From NCBI RefSeq assembly GCF_010729105.1, contig NZ_AP022573.1, forward strand, positions 3,658,001-3,722,000: a stretch of 64,000 bases of DNA, written 5' to 3'. How positions within the stretch are numbered: the first letter of the stretch is position 1; each line of letters begins with the position of its first letter. The notes below the pieces were generated by a model. That model did not search any database. It was not told the origin of the DNA and saw only the letters and a program-made list of their open reading frames with translations. Of the stretch, positions 55,097 through 63,502 are shown piece by piece. A program made the position numbers and the translations under genes. Source of the stretch: Mycobacterium saskatchewanense. Its GTDB lineage: Bacteria > Actinomycetota > Actinomycetes > Mycobacteriales > Mycobacteriaceae.

Positions 55097-55516
55097 GCTG
55101 TTCTCACATTCGTCCCCCGTGGGACACCGCTCGCTATCAGAAGCTACCCCGCTGATCAGGGGCTGTTGATTCAACCCCCGCGGAATCCACTTTCCTGTGG
55201 AACGAAACGCCCCTGATTCCGCTCAGTGCTGCGCAGCCGCACGCGTGCAACCGATTGTAGGGCACGTGGGTCGACACGCTGGCGACGCTGCGCTGGTGCG
55301 CCTGACGACGCATTCGGAACCGTCGGGGCAAAGCCGCTCCGGGTCCGCGTCTCGGGTCGCGGATTTCACACTCGGTATGTGTCGTCGAACGAAATGGCGC
55401 TTCGCGACGTGATCGGAGCGTGTGCGGTGTGACCGCAGAGTTGCGCATCGCGTCAGCCTATGAGTCATTGATCCCAGCGGGAAGGTGCCCGCAGGACCGC
55501 GGAGAGGACGGCCGGC
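55097..55516. other. intergenic stretch between divergent genes
   Basis: About 420 bases between the STAS gene (minus) and the anchored catalase-fold gene (plus). I see no open frame with coding character, no hairpin and no operator-like palindrome. Promoters for both directions must lie here; a GGGTAG near 55152 on the minus strand lacks a matching upstream element. Confidence 0.4.
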
Positions 55517-56647
55517 ATGGAGCCGAGTGATCAGCCCGACGAGCACGAAGCCGAACCGAGTAAGCCCCGGCAGCCGCTTTTCGCCGCGCTCACCCGGCGG
55601 CGCGCCCTGCTGGGAATGACCGCGGTGGCCGGTTTCGCCGCGGTCGATGTGGGTGCCTTCGCCTACGCCGGCGGCTGGCTGCGGCCCGACACGCTGACGC
55701 CGGCGCACTTCGCCGACCGCTTCGAGAAGGTCTATGGGCGCCACGACGGCTTCCGGCGCAATCACGCCAAGGGATTGAGCGCCACCGGAACCTTCGCCAG
55801 CACGGGGGCGGGCGCCGCCCTCTGCCGCGCCGCCGTCTTCCAGCCGGGCACCATCCCGCTGGTGGGTCGGTTCTCGCTGGGCGGCGGCCTGCCCGACCAG
55901 CCGGACAAGCCGGACACCGTCCGCGGCCTGGGGCTGTTGTTCCAGGCGAAGGGGCAGCAATGGCGGACGGCGATGATCAATCTCCCGGTCTTCACCGACA
56001 GCACCCCCCAGGGGTTCTACGACAGGTTGCTCGCATCCAAGCCGGTGCCCTCCACGGGCAAGCCGGACCCGCAGCGGATGGCGGCATTCCTCGACCGCCA
56101 TCCCGAGACCGTCGCGGCGATGAAGCTCATCAAGCAGGCGCCGCCCGCCGCAGGGTTCGCCGACAGCGCGTTCCATGGGCTGAACGCCTTCTGGTTCACC
56201 AACAGCGCCGGTGCCCGAGTTCCCGTGCGGTGGTCGGTCGTCCCACAGCAACGGCCCCAGGGCACCCCTCACCCCGAGGCGCCACCGTCCGGCAAGGACT
56301 ACCTGTTCGACGACCTCATCCGCGCGGTTGCGCAGGGTCCGTTGACATGGCGGCTCCTGCTGACCGTCGGTGAGCCGGGCGACCCGACCGACGACGCCAC
56401 CAAGCCCTGGCCGCCGTCGCGCCGGTCCGTCGACGCGGGCGCCATCACGATCAGCGCGGTGCAGACCGAGCAGGGCGGCAACGCGCGCGACATCAACTTC
56501 GACCCGCTGGTGCTGCCCGACGGCATCGCCGCCTCCGACGATCCGCTGCTGACGGCCAGGTCGGCCGTGTACGCCCGCTCGTTCACCCGTCGCGCCGAGG
56601 AGCCCAAGTCGCCCAGCGAGGTTCAGGTCAGCGAGGTGCTCAAGTGA
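55517..56647 (+). CDS. membrane-anchored or exported catalase-related protein
   Basis: A 376-residue catalase-fold protein (SrpA-like). Unlike the homologue at 26651-27592, it has an N-terminal signal: TRRRALLGMTAVAGFAAVDV at residues about 26-45, which looks like a twin-arginine signal or a signal anchor. The distal His lies in RRNHAKGLSATGTF, a pocket Asn in MINLPVF, and the proximal tyrosine in RSAVYARSFTRR (about Tyr352). The pocket Asn is kept here but not in the soluble homologue. Its stop overlaps the start of a cytochrome b561 gene, which suggests that the two proteins form an electron-transfer pair. Confidence 0.82.
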   Translation: MEPSDQPDEHEAEPSKPRQPLFAALTRRRALLGMTAVAGFAAVDVGAFAYAGGWLRPDTLTPAHFADRFEKVYGRHDGFRRNHAKGLSATGTFASTGAGAALCRAAVFQPGTIPLVGRFSLGGGLPDQPDKPDTVRGLGLLFQAKGQQWRTAMINLPVFTDSTPQGFYDRLLASKPVPSTGKPDPQRMAAFLDRHPETVAAMKLIKQAPPAAGFADSAFHGLNAFWFTNSAGARVPVRWSVVPQQRPQGTPHPEAPPSGKDYLFDDLIRAVAQGPLTWRLLLTVGEPGDPTDDATKPWPPSRRSVDAGAITISAVQTEQGGNARDINFDPLVLPDGIAASDDPLLTARSAVYARSFTRRAEEPKSPSEVQVSEVLK

Positions 56648-57219
56648 CCGCGAAACCCGCGACGGCGCCGACCCGGTTCGCCCTTCCGTCCCGGATATTG
56701 CACTGGCTGATGGCGCCGATGGTGATCGGACAGCTCCTCATCGGCCTGGCCATGATCGCCTCGCTGGCCTTATATCCGCTGCTACTGGCTGTCCACCGGC
56801 CGCTGGGGATCCTCATCCTCGTCTTCGCTGTGGTGCGCCTGGCCAACCGGCTGACCCACCGCCTCCCCCCGTTCCTGGCCACGATGAGCACGGCAGAACG
56901 CCGCATTGCCACCTGGTCGGAGTACCTGCTCTACGCCTTGCTGCTCGCCCAGCCCCTCGTCGGGTGGGCGATGCTCTCGGCGGCGCGGTTCCCGATCACG
57001 ATGGTCGGCACACTCCGGCTACCGGGCATCACGCCCCACAATCTCGACGTGTACGCCGTGCTCCGGGAGGTGCACGGCGTGCTCGCTCTCCTTCTGTTCC
57101 TGGCATTCACCGCCCACGTCTGCGCGGTGGTCTTCCATACGGTGGGGCTTCGCGACCGACTGCTCGATCGTATGGCGCTCTGGCCCACCAAATCGGAGGC
57201 GCCGACAGACGGAATATGA
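56644..57219 (+). CDS. cytochrome b561-type membrane protein
   Basis: A 191-residue protein with four hydrophobic helices and histidines placed for two b hemes: SRILHWLMAPMVIGQLL, LLAVHRPLGILIL, LREVHGVLALLLFLAFTAHVC. This is the bacterial b561 (YodB/CybB-like) plan, a quinol-linked electron carrier. The GTG start at 56644 overlaps the TGA of the catalase-fold gene (GTGA), so the two are translationally coupled. It likely passes electrons between the quinone pool and the exported heme protein; this is inference. Confidence 0.83.
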   Translation: MTAKPATAPTRFALPSRILHWLMAPMVIGQLLIGLAMIASLALYPLLLAVHRPLGILILVFAVVRLANRLTHRLPPFLATMSTAERRIATWSEYLLYALLLAQPLVGWAMLSAARFPITMVGTLRLPGITPHNLDVYAVLREVHGVLALLLFLAFTAHVCAVVFHTVGLRDRLLDRMALWPTKSEAPTDGI

Positions 57220-57264
57220 TCGGCACGATTCAAGCTCGAGGGGACCACGAGGGAGTGGAGAGCC

Positions 57265-58158
57265 ATGCCGAACGAGAAGCAAGCCGACCGGATGACGTCC
57301 GGCAAGGGGTTCGTCGCCGCGCTGGACCAAAGCGGCGGCTCGACGCCCAAGGCGCTGCGCTTGTACGGCATCCAGGACGACGCGTACTCGGGCGAAAAGG
57401 AGATGTTCGACCTCATCCACCAGATGCGTTCGAGGATCATCACCTCGCCCGCGTTCACCGGTGACCGGGTCCTGGCGGCGATCCTGTTCGAGCAAACCAT
57501 GGACCGTGAGATCGAGGGCCGGCCGTCGACCACCTACCTGTGGGAGACCAAGGGCGTGGTGCCGATCCTCAAGATCGACAAGGGCCTGGCCGAGGTGTCC
57601 GACGACGTGCAGCTGATGAAGCCGATGCCGGGACTCGACGACCTGCTGGACCGCGCCGTGGGCAAGGGCGTGTTCGGCACCAAGGAGCGCTCGGTGATCG
57701 GCGGCGCGAACGCCGACGGGATCGCCGCGGTGGTCGCGCAGCAGTTCGAGGTGGCGGCCCAGGTGCTGTCGCACGGGCTGGTGCCCATCATCGAGCCCGA
57801 GGTGACCATCTCGATCCCGGACAAGGCGCGGGCCGAGGACATGTTGCGCGACGAGATCACCAAGCATCTCGAAAACGTGCCCGACGGGCAGCGCGTGATG
57901 CTCAAGCTGACGCTGCCCACCGAGGCCAACCACTACCGCGCCCTGGTCGACCACCCGAAGGTGATGCGGGTGCTCGCGCTGTCCGGCGGTTACTCGAGGG
58001 ACGAGGCCAACGCACTGCTGGCCAAGAACACCGGGGTGATCGCGAGCTTCAGCCGCGCGCTGACCGAGGGCCTGTCGGTCGACCAGTCCGACGAGGAGTT
58101 CAACGCCACGCTCGACAAGGCGATCCAGTCCATCTACGACGCCTCCGTCGCCGGCTGA
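57265..58158 (+). CDS. fructose-bisphosphate aldolase, class I
   Basis: A 297-residue class I aldolase. The Schiff-base lysine is expected at Lys214 in MLKLTLPTE; other active-site residues are in AALDQSGGSTPKAL (Asp21), ILKIDKG (Lys103) and IIEPEVTI (Glu178). It cleaves fructose 1,6-bisphosphate in glycolysis and gluconeogenesis without a metal, complementing the class II FbaA known in mycobacteria. A GAGGGAG sequence lies about 11 bases upstream of the ATG. A hairpin covers its stop codon. The triple-DUF190 gene converges on it. Confidence 0.9.
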   Translation: MPNEKQADRMTSGKGFVAALDQSGGSTPKALRLYGIQDDAYSGEKEMFDLIHQMRSRIITSPAFTGDRVLAAILFEQTMDREIEGRPSTTYLWETKGVVPILKIDKGLAEVSDDVQLMKPMPGLDDLLDRAVGKGVFGTKERSVIGGANADGIAAVVAQQFEVAAQVLSHGLVPIIEPEVTISIPDKARAEDMLRDEITKHLENVPDGQRVMLKLTLPTEANHYRALVDHPKVMRVLALSGGYSRDEANALLAKNTGVIASFSRALTEGLSVDQSDEEFNATLDKAIQSIYDASVAG

Positions 58159-58166
58159 GGCCGGCG
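58149..58166. terminator. hairpin over the aldolase stop codon
   Basis: CGCCGGC (58149-58155) and GCCGGCG (58160-58166) are perfect arms around TGAG, which contains the stop codon. It lies between convergent genes and could end transcription from both sides. There is no T run. Confidence 0.35.
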
Positions 58167-58173
58167 GGGTCGC

Positions 58174-59253
58174 CTAGTAGCGGTGCCGCGCGATGCGCGG
58201 GCGCCCATGCCCGGCTTCGCCCTCGTCGGACACCAGCGCCGGGACCATCTCGCTGGTCACCAACCCCTCGCCGCTCGTGACTTCGTCGACTATGTCGAAG
58301 GATTCGGCGATGTTCGCCGGGGTGTCGATGACGATCGTCACCACGGGCACGCGCCGGCCCAGCGACAGCAGCTTGTCACCGTGCGGTTGGCGGTCGCCGT
58401 GGAAGCCCCAGATGCCGCGCAGCACCGTCGCGCCGTCGATCGCGTCGCGCCGCCAGAGGCGCTCGACCAGCGCCCGGTGGATGGGAACACCGCCGTGCCG
58501 GGCGGATTCCGAGGTGTAGATCATCAACTTCTGCCACAGCGGCAAGCCACGCTCGTCGACCCCGGGTAGAGCGTGCGGGCGCTCCAGCAGTTCGCCGTCG
58601 CGCTTGCAAACCCGGACCCGTTCCAGGGTGATCATCGGCCGCCTGAGCAGCCCGCCGAGTTCGGGCAGGACGCGCCCGATCCGCTCACCGGATCCGACGG
58701 CGATGATCATCACCGGCACGTCGCCGTTGCGCCCGAAGAAGTGGGCGCGTTCACGCCGTCCGTGCAGGGTGCCGTCGACGCCCAGGAAGACCGATGCGCC
58801 GGCGAGTTGGCGCCGGTACATCAGGTCGCAGATCGCGACGTGGGCGGGAACACCGTAAACGCGTTCCCGGCGCCCCACATAGATCGTCAGCTTGACGGCT
58901 TCGTGCAGTTCTTCGGCAAGCTCCAGCGGCCCGATGCCGTCGCGCAGCAGCCGGGCGCGTTCCAGGGTGAGCAGCCCTCGTTGCTTGATCGCGAGTACCG
59001 GGTCGAGCAGCGCCTCGATCTTCGGTCGGGTGTCCACCGCGACGATCGCCACCGGAGGGTCTTCGGACAGGCTCAGGGATTGATCGGTTCTGAAGTGCCG
59101 TCCCGTCCCGAAACCGCCGATGCCGCGGAGTACCACGCTGGTGGCCAGCTGGTGTTCGCTGTAGAGGCCGAGCAGCACGTCGGAGACGAAGCCGTCGCCG
59201 GTGCGCCGCCGCTCGGCCAGGTAGGTGGTCAGCTTCAGACAGTCGTCGTCCAC
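58174..59253 (-). CDS. protein with three tandem DUF190 (PII-like) domains
   Basis: A 359-residue protein built from three repeats of about 110 residues. Each starts with a KLTxYxxE/R-type strand (LKLTTYLAERRR, VKLTIYVGRRERV, LMIYTSESARHG), then a helix (VSDVLLGLYSEHQLATSVVLRG, AHVAICDLMYRRQLAGASVFLG, IHRALVERLWRRDAIDGATVLRG) and a glycine turn (GIGGFG, VDGTLHG, GIWGFHG). DUF190 has a PII-like ferredoxin fold and usually occurs singly, often beside CrcB fluoride channels; no crcB gene is in the window. The GTG at 59253 has GAGGAG 7 bases upstream. Confidence 0.85.
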   Translation of the reverse strand: MDDDCLKLTTYLAERRRTGDGFVSDVLLGLYSEHQLATSVVLRGIGGFGTGRHFRTDQSLSLSEDPPVAIVAVDTRPKIEALLDPVLAIKQRGLLTLERARLLRDGIGPLELAEELHEAVKLTIYVGRRERVYGVPAHVAICDLMYRRQLAGASVFLGVDGTLHGRRERAHFFGRNGDVPVMIIAVGSGERIGRVLPELGGLLRRPMITLERVRVCKRDGELLERPHALPGVDERGLPLWQKLMIYTSESARHGGVPIHRALVERLWRRDAIDGATVLRGIWGFHGDRQPHGDKLLSLGRRVPVVTIVIDTPANIAESFDIVDEVTSGEGLVTSEMVPALVSDEGEAGHGRPRIARHRY

Positions 59254-59310
59254 GGCCGCTCCTCACAGTGCAGTGCCGCTGAGATCCTACTTGCCGGGCC
59301 GCGCCGGCCG

Positions 59311-59910
59311 TCACCGCCAGCTACCGAGCGCGTCGACGATCATGCGCGTCGTGAGTTCGGCTCGGCGCCGCGAATAGCCTTGCGCGCCAGAAAGAATGGG
59401 ATACACCGCGCCGCCGACGATGGCATCCGCCGCCGAGTCCGCGGCCGTGTCATCGATTCCCTCCGCCAGCAGACGGGCCCGCACGCAGTCGTGCAGCGGC
59501 GCGCTGAAGCCGGCGCGCAGTTTGACCGCCGTGTCCGCGTGCTCCATGCAGGCGACGGTCAGGATCCGCAGCATGGCCGAGCCGCGTGCGGTGGTGAGGC
59601 GGACGACCAGCTTGCCCACCCACCGCACCAGGTCCGCGGCCAGGTCGTCGGAATGGTTGACCGACCCGAGGATCTTGTCGGCGTCCTCGAGCATGACGTC
59701 TGCGACGAGCGCGGGGCGGCTGGGCCACCAGCGATAGATGGTTTGCTTGCCGACTCCGGCCCGCGCCGCGACGGCCTCGATGGTCAGGCCGTCGAAGCCG
59801 CGCTCCAGCAGCAATTCGCGGGTGGCGGTGACGATCGCCGTGCGCGACTTCTCGCTGCGGCGCCTCGGGGCGCCGGTCTGCAGACCCGCCTGAGAGAGAT
59901 CGGTCGGCAT
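59311..59910 (-). CDS. TetR-family regulator
   Basis: A 199-residue TetR protein with [20 protein letters not shown], then [20 protein letters not shown] as the DNA-binding helices and a helical C-terminal domain (TetR_C_11-like). The ATG at 59910 has GAGG 8 bases upstream. It is divergent from the double-length acyl-CoA dehydrogenase gene, with 178 bases between the starts, in which a 24-bp dyad lies at 59999-60022. It probably represses both itself and the dehydrogenase. Confidence 0.87.
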   Translation of the reverse strand: MPTDLSQAGLQTGAPRRRSEKSRTAIVTATRELLLERGFDGLTIEAVAARAGVGKQTIYRWWPSRPALVADVMLEDADKILGSVNHSDDLAADLVRWVGKLVVRLTTARGSAMLRILTVACMEHADTAVKLRAGFSAPLHDCVRARLLAEGIDDTAADSAADAIVGGAVYPILSGAQGYSRRRAELTTRMIVDALGSWR

Positions 59911-59998
59911 TCGGTGATCCTCGTTCCCCTCAGGTTCTTGCCCACCCACCAGGTGTGCCGGCGCGCTTTACTTCTCCCGGTCAGCGCCGTAATCTCCG

Positions 59999-60022
59999 AC
60001 AAGACGAGACGGTCCGTCTTGT
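59999..60022. promoter_or_regulatory. nested palindromic operator between tetR and the acyl-CoA dehydrogenase gene
   Basis: ACAAGACG (59999-60006) and CGTCTTGT (60015-60022) are perfect inverted arms. Inside and overlapping the right arm, AGACGGTCCGTCT (60007-60019) is a second perfect dyad around a central T. The placement between divergent genes fits a TetR operator with two overlapping registers. Confidence 0.65.
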
Positions 60023-60088
60023 AAAGGGAGGGTATCAGTCCGTGCGGCCAAAGCTAGCTCCCTCGCGGCCCGGCTCGAAGATCACGTC

Positions 60089-62314
60089 ATGACGCTCGGC
60101 CTGACCCCCGAACAGCAGGAGCTCGCCGCCGCCGTTGGGCAGTTCGCCGGCCGGCACGCCCCGATCGCCGCGACGCGCGAGACGTTCGACGCGTTGGCGG
60201 CCGGAAAGTTGCCCGACTGGTGGGAAGCGTTCACTGCCAACGGGTTTCACGCCGTCCACCTGCCGGGGGGCGTCGGCGGGCAGGGTGGTCGGCTGAGCGA
60301 CGCCGCGTGCGTGCTGGAGGCGGCGGGCAAGGCACTGCTACCCGGCCCGTTGCTGCCGACGGTCGCCACCGGAGGGGTCGCGCTGCTGGCCGAGGCGAGC
60401 CCGGCCGTCGAATCGCTGATGCGCGACCTCGCCTCCGGCGCACCGGCGGCCCTCGTCCTCCCCGACGGTGGTGACTTCCGGGTGCGCGCCGAGGGCGGTC
60501 GCCGGCTGCTCACCGGCGTCTCCGACGTCACCGCCGGCGTCTTCTCGGCGCGCACGATCCTGCTCGGCGCGCGGACCGAGGACAACGAGGTCGCGTGGGT
60601 GCTCATCGACACCGGAAACCCCGCTGCCACAGTGGAATCCGTCGACGGTACCGATCTGGTCACCGACGTGGGCATCCTCCGGCTGACCCACTACCGCGCG
60701 CCCGACAGCGACGTGCTCACGGGCATCGACCCGGACCGCGCGCAGTGCGTCGGGGTGGCGCTCATCGCCGGCACGATGGCCGGCATCGCGCAGTGGTGTG
60801 TCGAAGCGGTCACAGCACACCTACGCATCCGCGAGCAGTTCGGCAAGGCGATCGGCACCTTCCAGGCGCTGCAGCACAACGCCGCGATGTTGTTGGTGAG
60901 CAGCGAGTTGGCGACCGCCGCGGCCTGGGACGCGATCCGCGCCGTCGACGAGCCTATCGACCAGCATCAGATCGCCGCGGCAGGGGCGGCGCTGATGGCG
61001 ATCGCGCCCATACCCGATCTCGTGCTGGACGCCCTGACGATGTTCGGCGCGATCGGCTTCACCTGGGAGCACGACCTGCACCTGTACTGGCGGCGGGCGA
61101 TCAGTCTGGCGGCCTCGATCGGGCCGGCCAGTCGCTGGGCCAGGCGCCTGGGCCGGCTGACCTGCACCCGGCAGCGCGACATGGCGGTCAACCTGGGCGA
61201 CGCCGAATCGGAATTCAGGTCGACGGTCGCCGAGACGTTGGATTCGGCTCTGGCGCTTCGCAATGACGGGCCCGGGAAGCAGGGCGACTACGAAGAATTC
61301 GCCACGGGACCCCAGCGGACGGCCATCGCCGAGGCGGGTCTCATCGCCCCGCACTGGTCGCCGCCGTGGGGAGTCGGGGCGGGCCCGCTGCGGCAGCTCA
61401 TCATCGACGAGGAGTTCGCCAAGCGACCCACACTCGTCCGGCCCTCGCTCGGCATCGCCGAGTGGATCCTGCCCTCGGTGCTGCGCGCCGCGCCAAAAGA
61501 GCTGCAGGAGAGATTGATTCCGCCCACACAGCGCGGCGAGATCGCGTGGTGCCAGCTGTTCAGCGAACCGGGCGCGGGTTCGGATCTGGCCGCCCTGGCG
61601 ACCCGGGCCATCAAGGTCGAGGGCGGCTGGCAGATCAACGGCCACAAGATCTGGACGTCGGCGGCGCACCGGGCGGATTACGGGGCGCTGCTGGCCCGCA
61701 CCGACCCGGAAGCCCCGAAGCACCGAGGCATCGGCTACTTTGTCGTCGACATGCGCGCTCCCGGGATAGAGGTCCAGCCGATCAGGATGGCGACCGGCGA
61801 GGCCCACTTCAACGAAGTCTTCCTCGACGACGTCTTCGTTGCGGACGAGATGCTGCTCGGTGACCCGACCGGCGGCTGGGACCTCGCGATCGCCACCATG
61901 GCCGAGGAGCGTTCGGCGATCAGCGGTTACGTCAAGTTCGACCGGGCCGCCGCCCTCCGCCGGCTCGCGGCAGAGCCGGGACCCGACCGCGACGACGCGC
62001 AGCGCGCGCTCGGCGAGCTCGACGCCTACACCAACGCGATTAAGGCGCTCGGCGTGCGAGAAACCATCCGGCTGCTCGATGGGCAGGCCTCCGGGCCCGC
62101 GTCGAGCATCGCCAAGGTCGCGATGAATGTGCTGTTGCGACGCACGTTTCAGGCCACACTCCAGTTGACCGGGAGGCTGGCGATGGTTGCCGACTCCGAC
62201 CCCGCGGTCGTGCGGCCGTACCTGCATCTGCCCGCCGAGCTGATCGGCGGCGGCACCAGGGAAATCCAGCTGAACATCATCGCGCAGCTGATCCTGGGCC
62301 TGCCCCGGAAGTAG
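60089..62314 (+). CDS. double-length acyl-CoA dehydrogenase (two fused FadE modules)
   Basis: A 741-residue protein with two complete acyl-CoA dehydrogenase folds. The first half contains LTPEQQELAAAVGQFA and LRIREQFGKAIGTFQALQHN; the second contains WCQLFSEPGAGSDLAALATRA, GGWQINGHKIWTSAAHRADYG and LIGGGTREIQLNIIAQLILG. The position of the catalytic Glu in the C-terminal half reads GGGT instead of YEGT, and no obvious Glu takes that place in the first half. Fused FadE proteins of this size occur in M. tuberculosis (for example FadE6 and FadE34), some in sterol degradation. It is divergent from a TetR gene. Confidence 0.87.
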   Translation: MTLGLTPEQQELAAAVGQFAGRHAPIAATRETFDALAAGKLPDWWEAFTANGFHAVHLPGGVGGQGGRLSDAACVLEAAGKALLPGPLLPTVATGGVALLAEASPAVESLMRDLASGAPAALVLPDGGDFRVRAEGGRRLLTGVSDVTAGVFSARTILLGARTEDNEVAWVLIDTGNPAATVESVDGTDLVTDVGILRLTHYRAPDSDVLTGIDPDRAQCVGVALIAGTMAGIAQWCVEAVTAHLRIREQFGKAIGTFQALQHNAAMLLVSSELATAAAWDAIRAVDEPIDQHQIAAAGAALMAIAPIPDLVLDALTMFGAIGFTWEHDLHLYWRRAISLAASIGPASRWARRLGRLTCTRQRDMAVNLGDAESEFRSTVAETLDSALALRNDGPGKQGDYEEFATGPQRTAIAEAGLIAPHWSPPWGVGAGPLRQLIIDEEFAKRPTLVRPSLGIAEWILPSVLRAAPKELQERLIPPTQRGEIAWCQLFSEPGAGSDLAALATRAIKVEGGWQINGHKIWTSAAHRADYGALLARTDPEAPKHRGIGYFVVDMRAPGIEVQPIRMATGEAHFNEVFLDDVFVADEMLLGDPTGGWDLAIATMAEERSAISGYVKFDRAAALRRLAAEPGPDRDDAQRALGELDAYTNAIKALGVRETIRLLDGQASGPASSIAKVAMNVLLRRTFQATLQLTGRLAMVADSDPAVVRPYLHLPAELIGGGTREIQLNIIAQLILGLPRK

Positions 62315-62329
62315 GTCGGGGCAGTCGGG

Positions 62330-63502
62330 CTACCGCAACTGCTCGGTCGGCACCCCGTAGCGGTCCTGGTAGGCGCTCACCCGCTCTCGCACTTCGCCGG
62401 CGTCCAGCCCGGTGTCCGACCATGTGTAGCGCCCGCGCCCACCGTCGCCGGGGTGGGCGGCCAGGAAATCCCGCATCTTCCGCGCCGTCTCGGGTCGCAG
62501 CTCGCGACCGAGCTTCCGATAGACGTCCCCGATCGTCGTCCACGGATCGTTGGCGAAATCGCGGTACAGCACGTCGATGATCCGTCCGTCCGGGACGGCA
62601 CCGCTGTCACGCAGCGCCATCTCGCGGTCGAGGCCGACGACGATCTCCTCGTAGTTCTGGGCGGCGCACTCGGCGATGGTGGATACGTCGCTGCCCATGC
62701 GCCGCAGATGGTGGGTCAGCGCGGCGATCGACGAGATGACATTGAGCGGATCGCGGTGCGTCTGCACGATCAGTGCGTCGGGGTACGCCGCCAGGAGGTC
62801 GTCGAGGCGCCACAGGTGTGCCGGTGATTTCAGCAACCACTGGCCGGGCACACCGGATTGCAGGTGTTGCAGGAAGATTCGGTGGAAGCGGTAGGCCCCG
62901 GCATGGTCGGCTTCATAGAGCAGCCAGCGGTAGTAGCCGGGCAGGCGATACTGCACGGAGAAGATCATGCTGGTGAACTCGCTGGCGGTGATGCGGACGC
63001 ACTCCTGTCCGACCAGAGCGCCCATCGGGTGAAAGGCCAAGAAGCCCGGAATGATCTGCTCGGACATCTCGATGCTGGCCTGCGTTTGCGCAATCCGCGG
63101 ATCGGTCCGGTAGGTCTCGGGCTGCGGGGCCGGGCACGGCGCGTCCACCTCCCACGTCAGCGGGGCCCGCAGGTCGGGATCCTGCGCGAGCAGGTCGTAG
63201 AGGATCGTGGTCCCGGTGCGCGGCTGGCCCACGATCACGATCGGCGCCTCGATGGGTCGCTGCGCGATCTCAGGATGAGCTGTGCGCCAGGCGATCACGT
63301 CGAGGCGGTTCTTCAGCGCGCGCATGATGTCGAGGCAGGCGATCTCCACGCCGATGTCCGACAGGCGGGCCTCACTGACGAGTCCGTCGGTGAGGCGGCG
63401 CAGCCCGGCCTGCCAGCCGTCCTCGCCGAAGTCGTCGCTGCCCGCCTCGGTGCAGGCGGCGGCGACGAGCCGGTCCGGGTCGAATCGCTCCCGCAGCGTC
63501 AC
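62330..63502 (-). CDS. sulfotransferase-family protein
   Basis: A 390-residue protein of the Sulfotransfer_3 type common in mycobacteria. The phosphosulfate-binding loop is VGQPRTGTTILYDLL (G92-T99), and the 3'-phosphate-binding part is around VQTHRDPLNVISS. Such enzymes move a sulfo group from PAPS to a hydroxyl or amine; the acceptor is unknown, and some family members have no proven activity. The GTG start at 63502 overlaps the stop of the DUF1214 gene (GTGA), so both are co-translated. Confidence 0.85.
   Translation of the reverse strand: MTLRERFDPDRLVAAACTEAGSDDFGEDGWQAGLRRLTDGLVSEARLSDIGVEIACLDIMRALKNRLDVIAWRTAHPEIAQRPIEAPIVIVGQPRTGTTILYDLLAQDPDLRAPLTWEVDAPCPAPQPETYRTDPRIAQTQASIEMSEQIIPGFLAFHPMGALVGQECVRITASEFTSMIFSVQYRLPGYYRWLLYEADHAGAYRFHRIFLQHLQSGVPGQWLLKSPAHLWRLDDLLAAYPDALIVQTHRDPLNVISSIAALTHHLRRMGSDVSTIAECAAQNYEEIVVGLDREMALRDSGAVPDGRIIDVLYRDFANDPWTTIGDVYRKLGRELRPETARKMRDFLAAHPGDGGRGRYTWSDTGLDAGEVRERVSAYQDRYGVPTEQLR

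Noticed and set aside
55140..55160. GGGTAG on the minus strand as a SigF-type promoter for the STAS gene
   Set aside because: The nearest GTTG element is about 22 bases away, too far for this promoter class.
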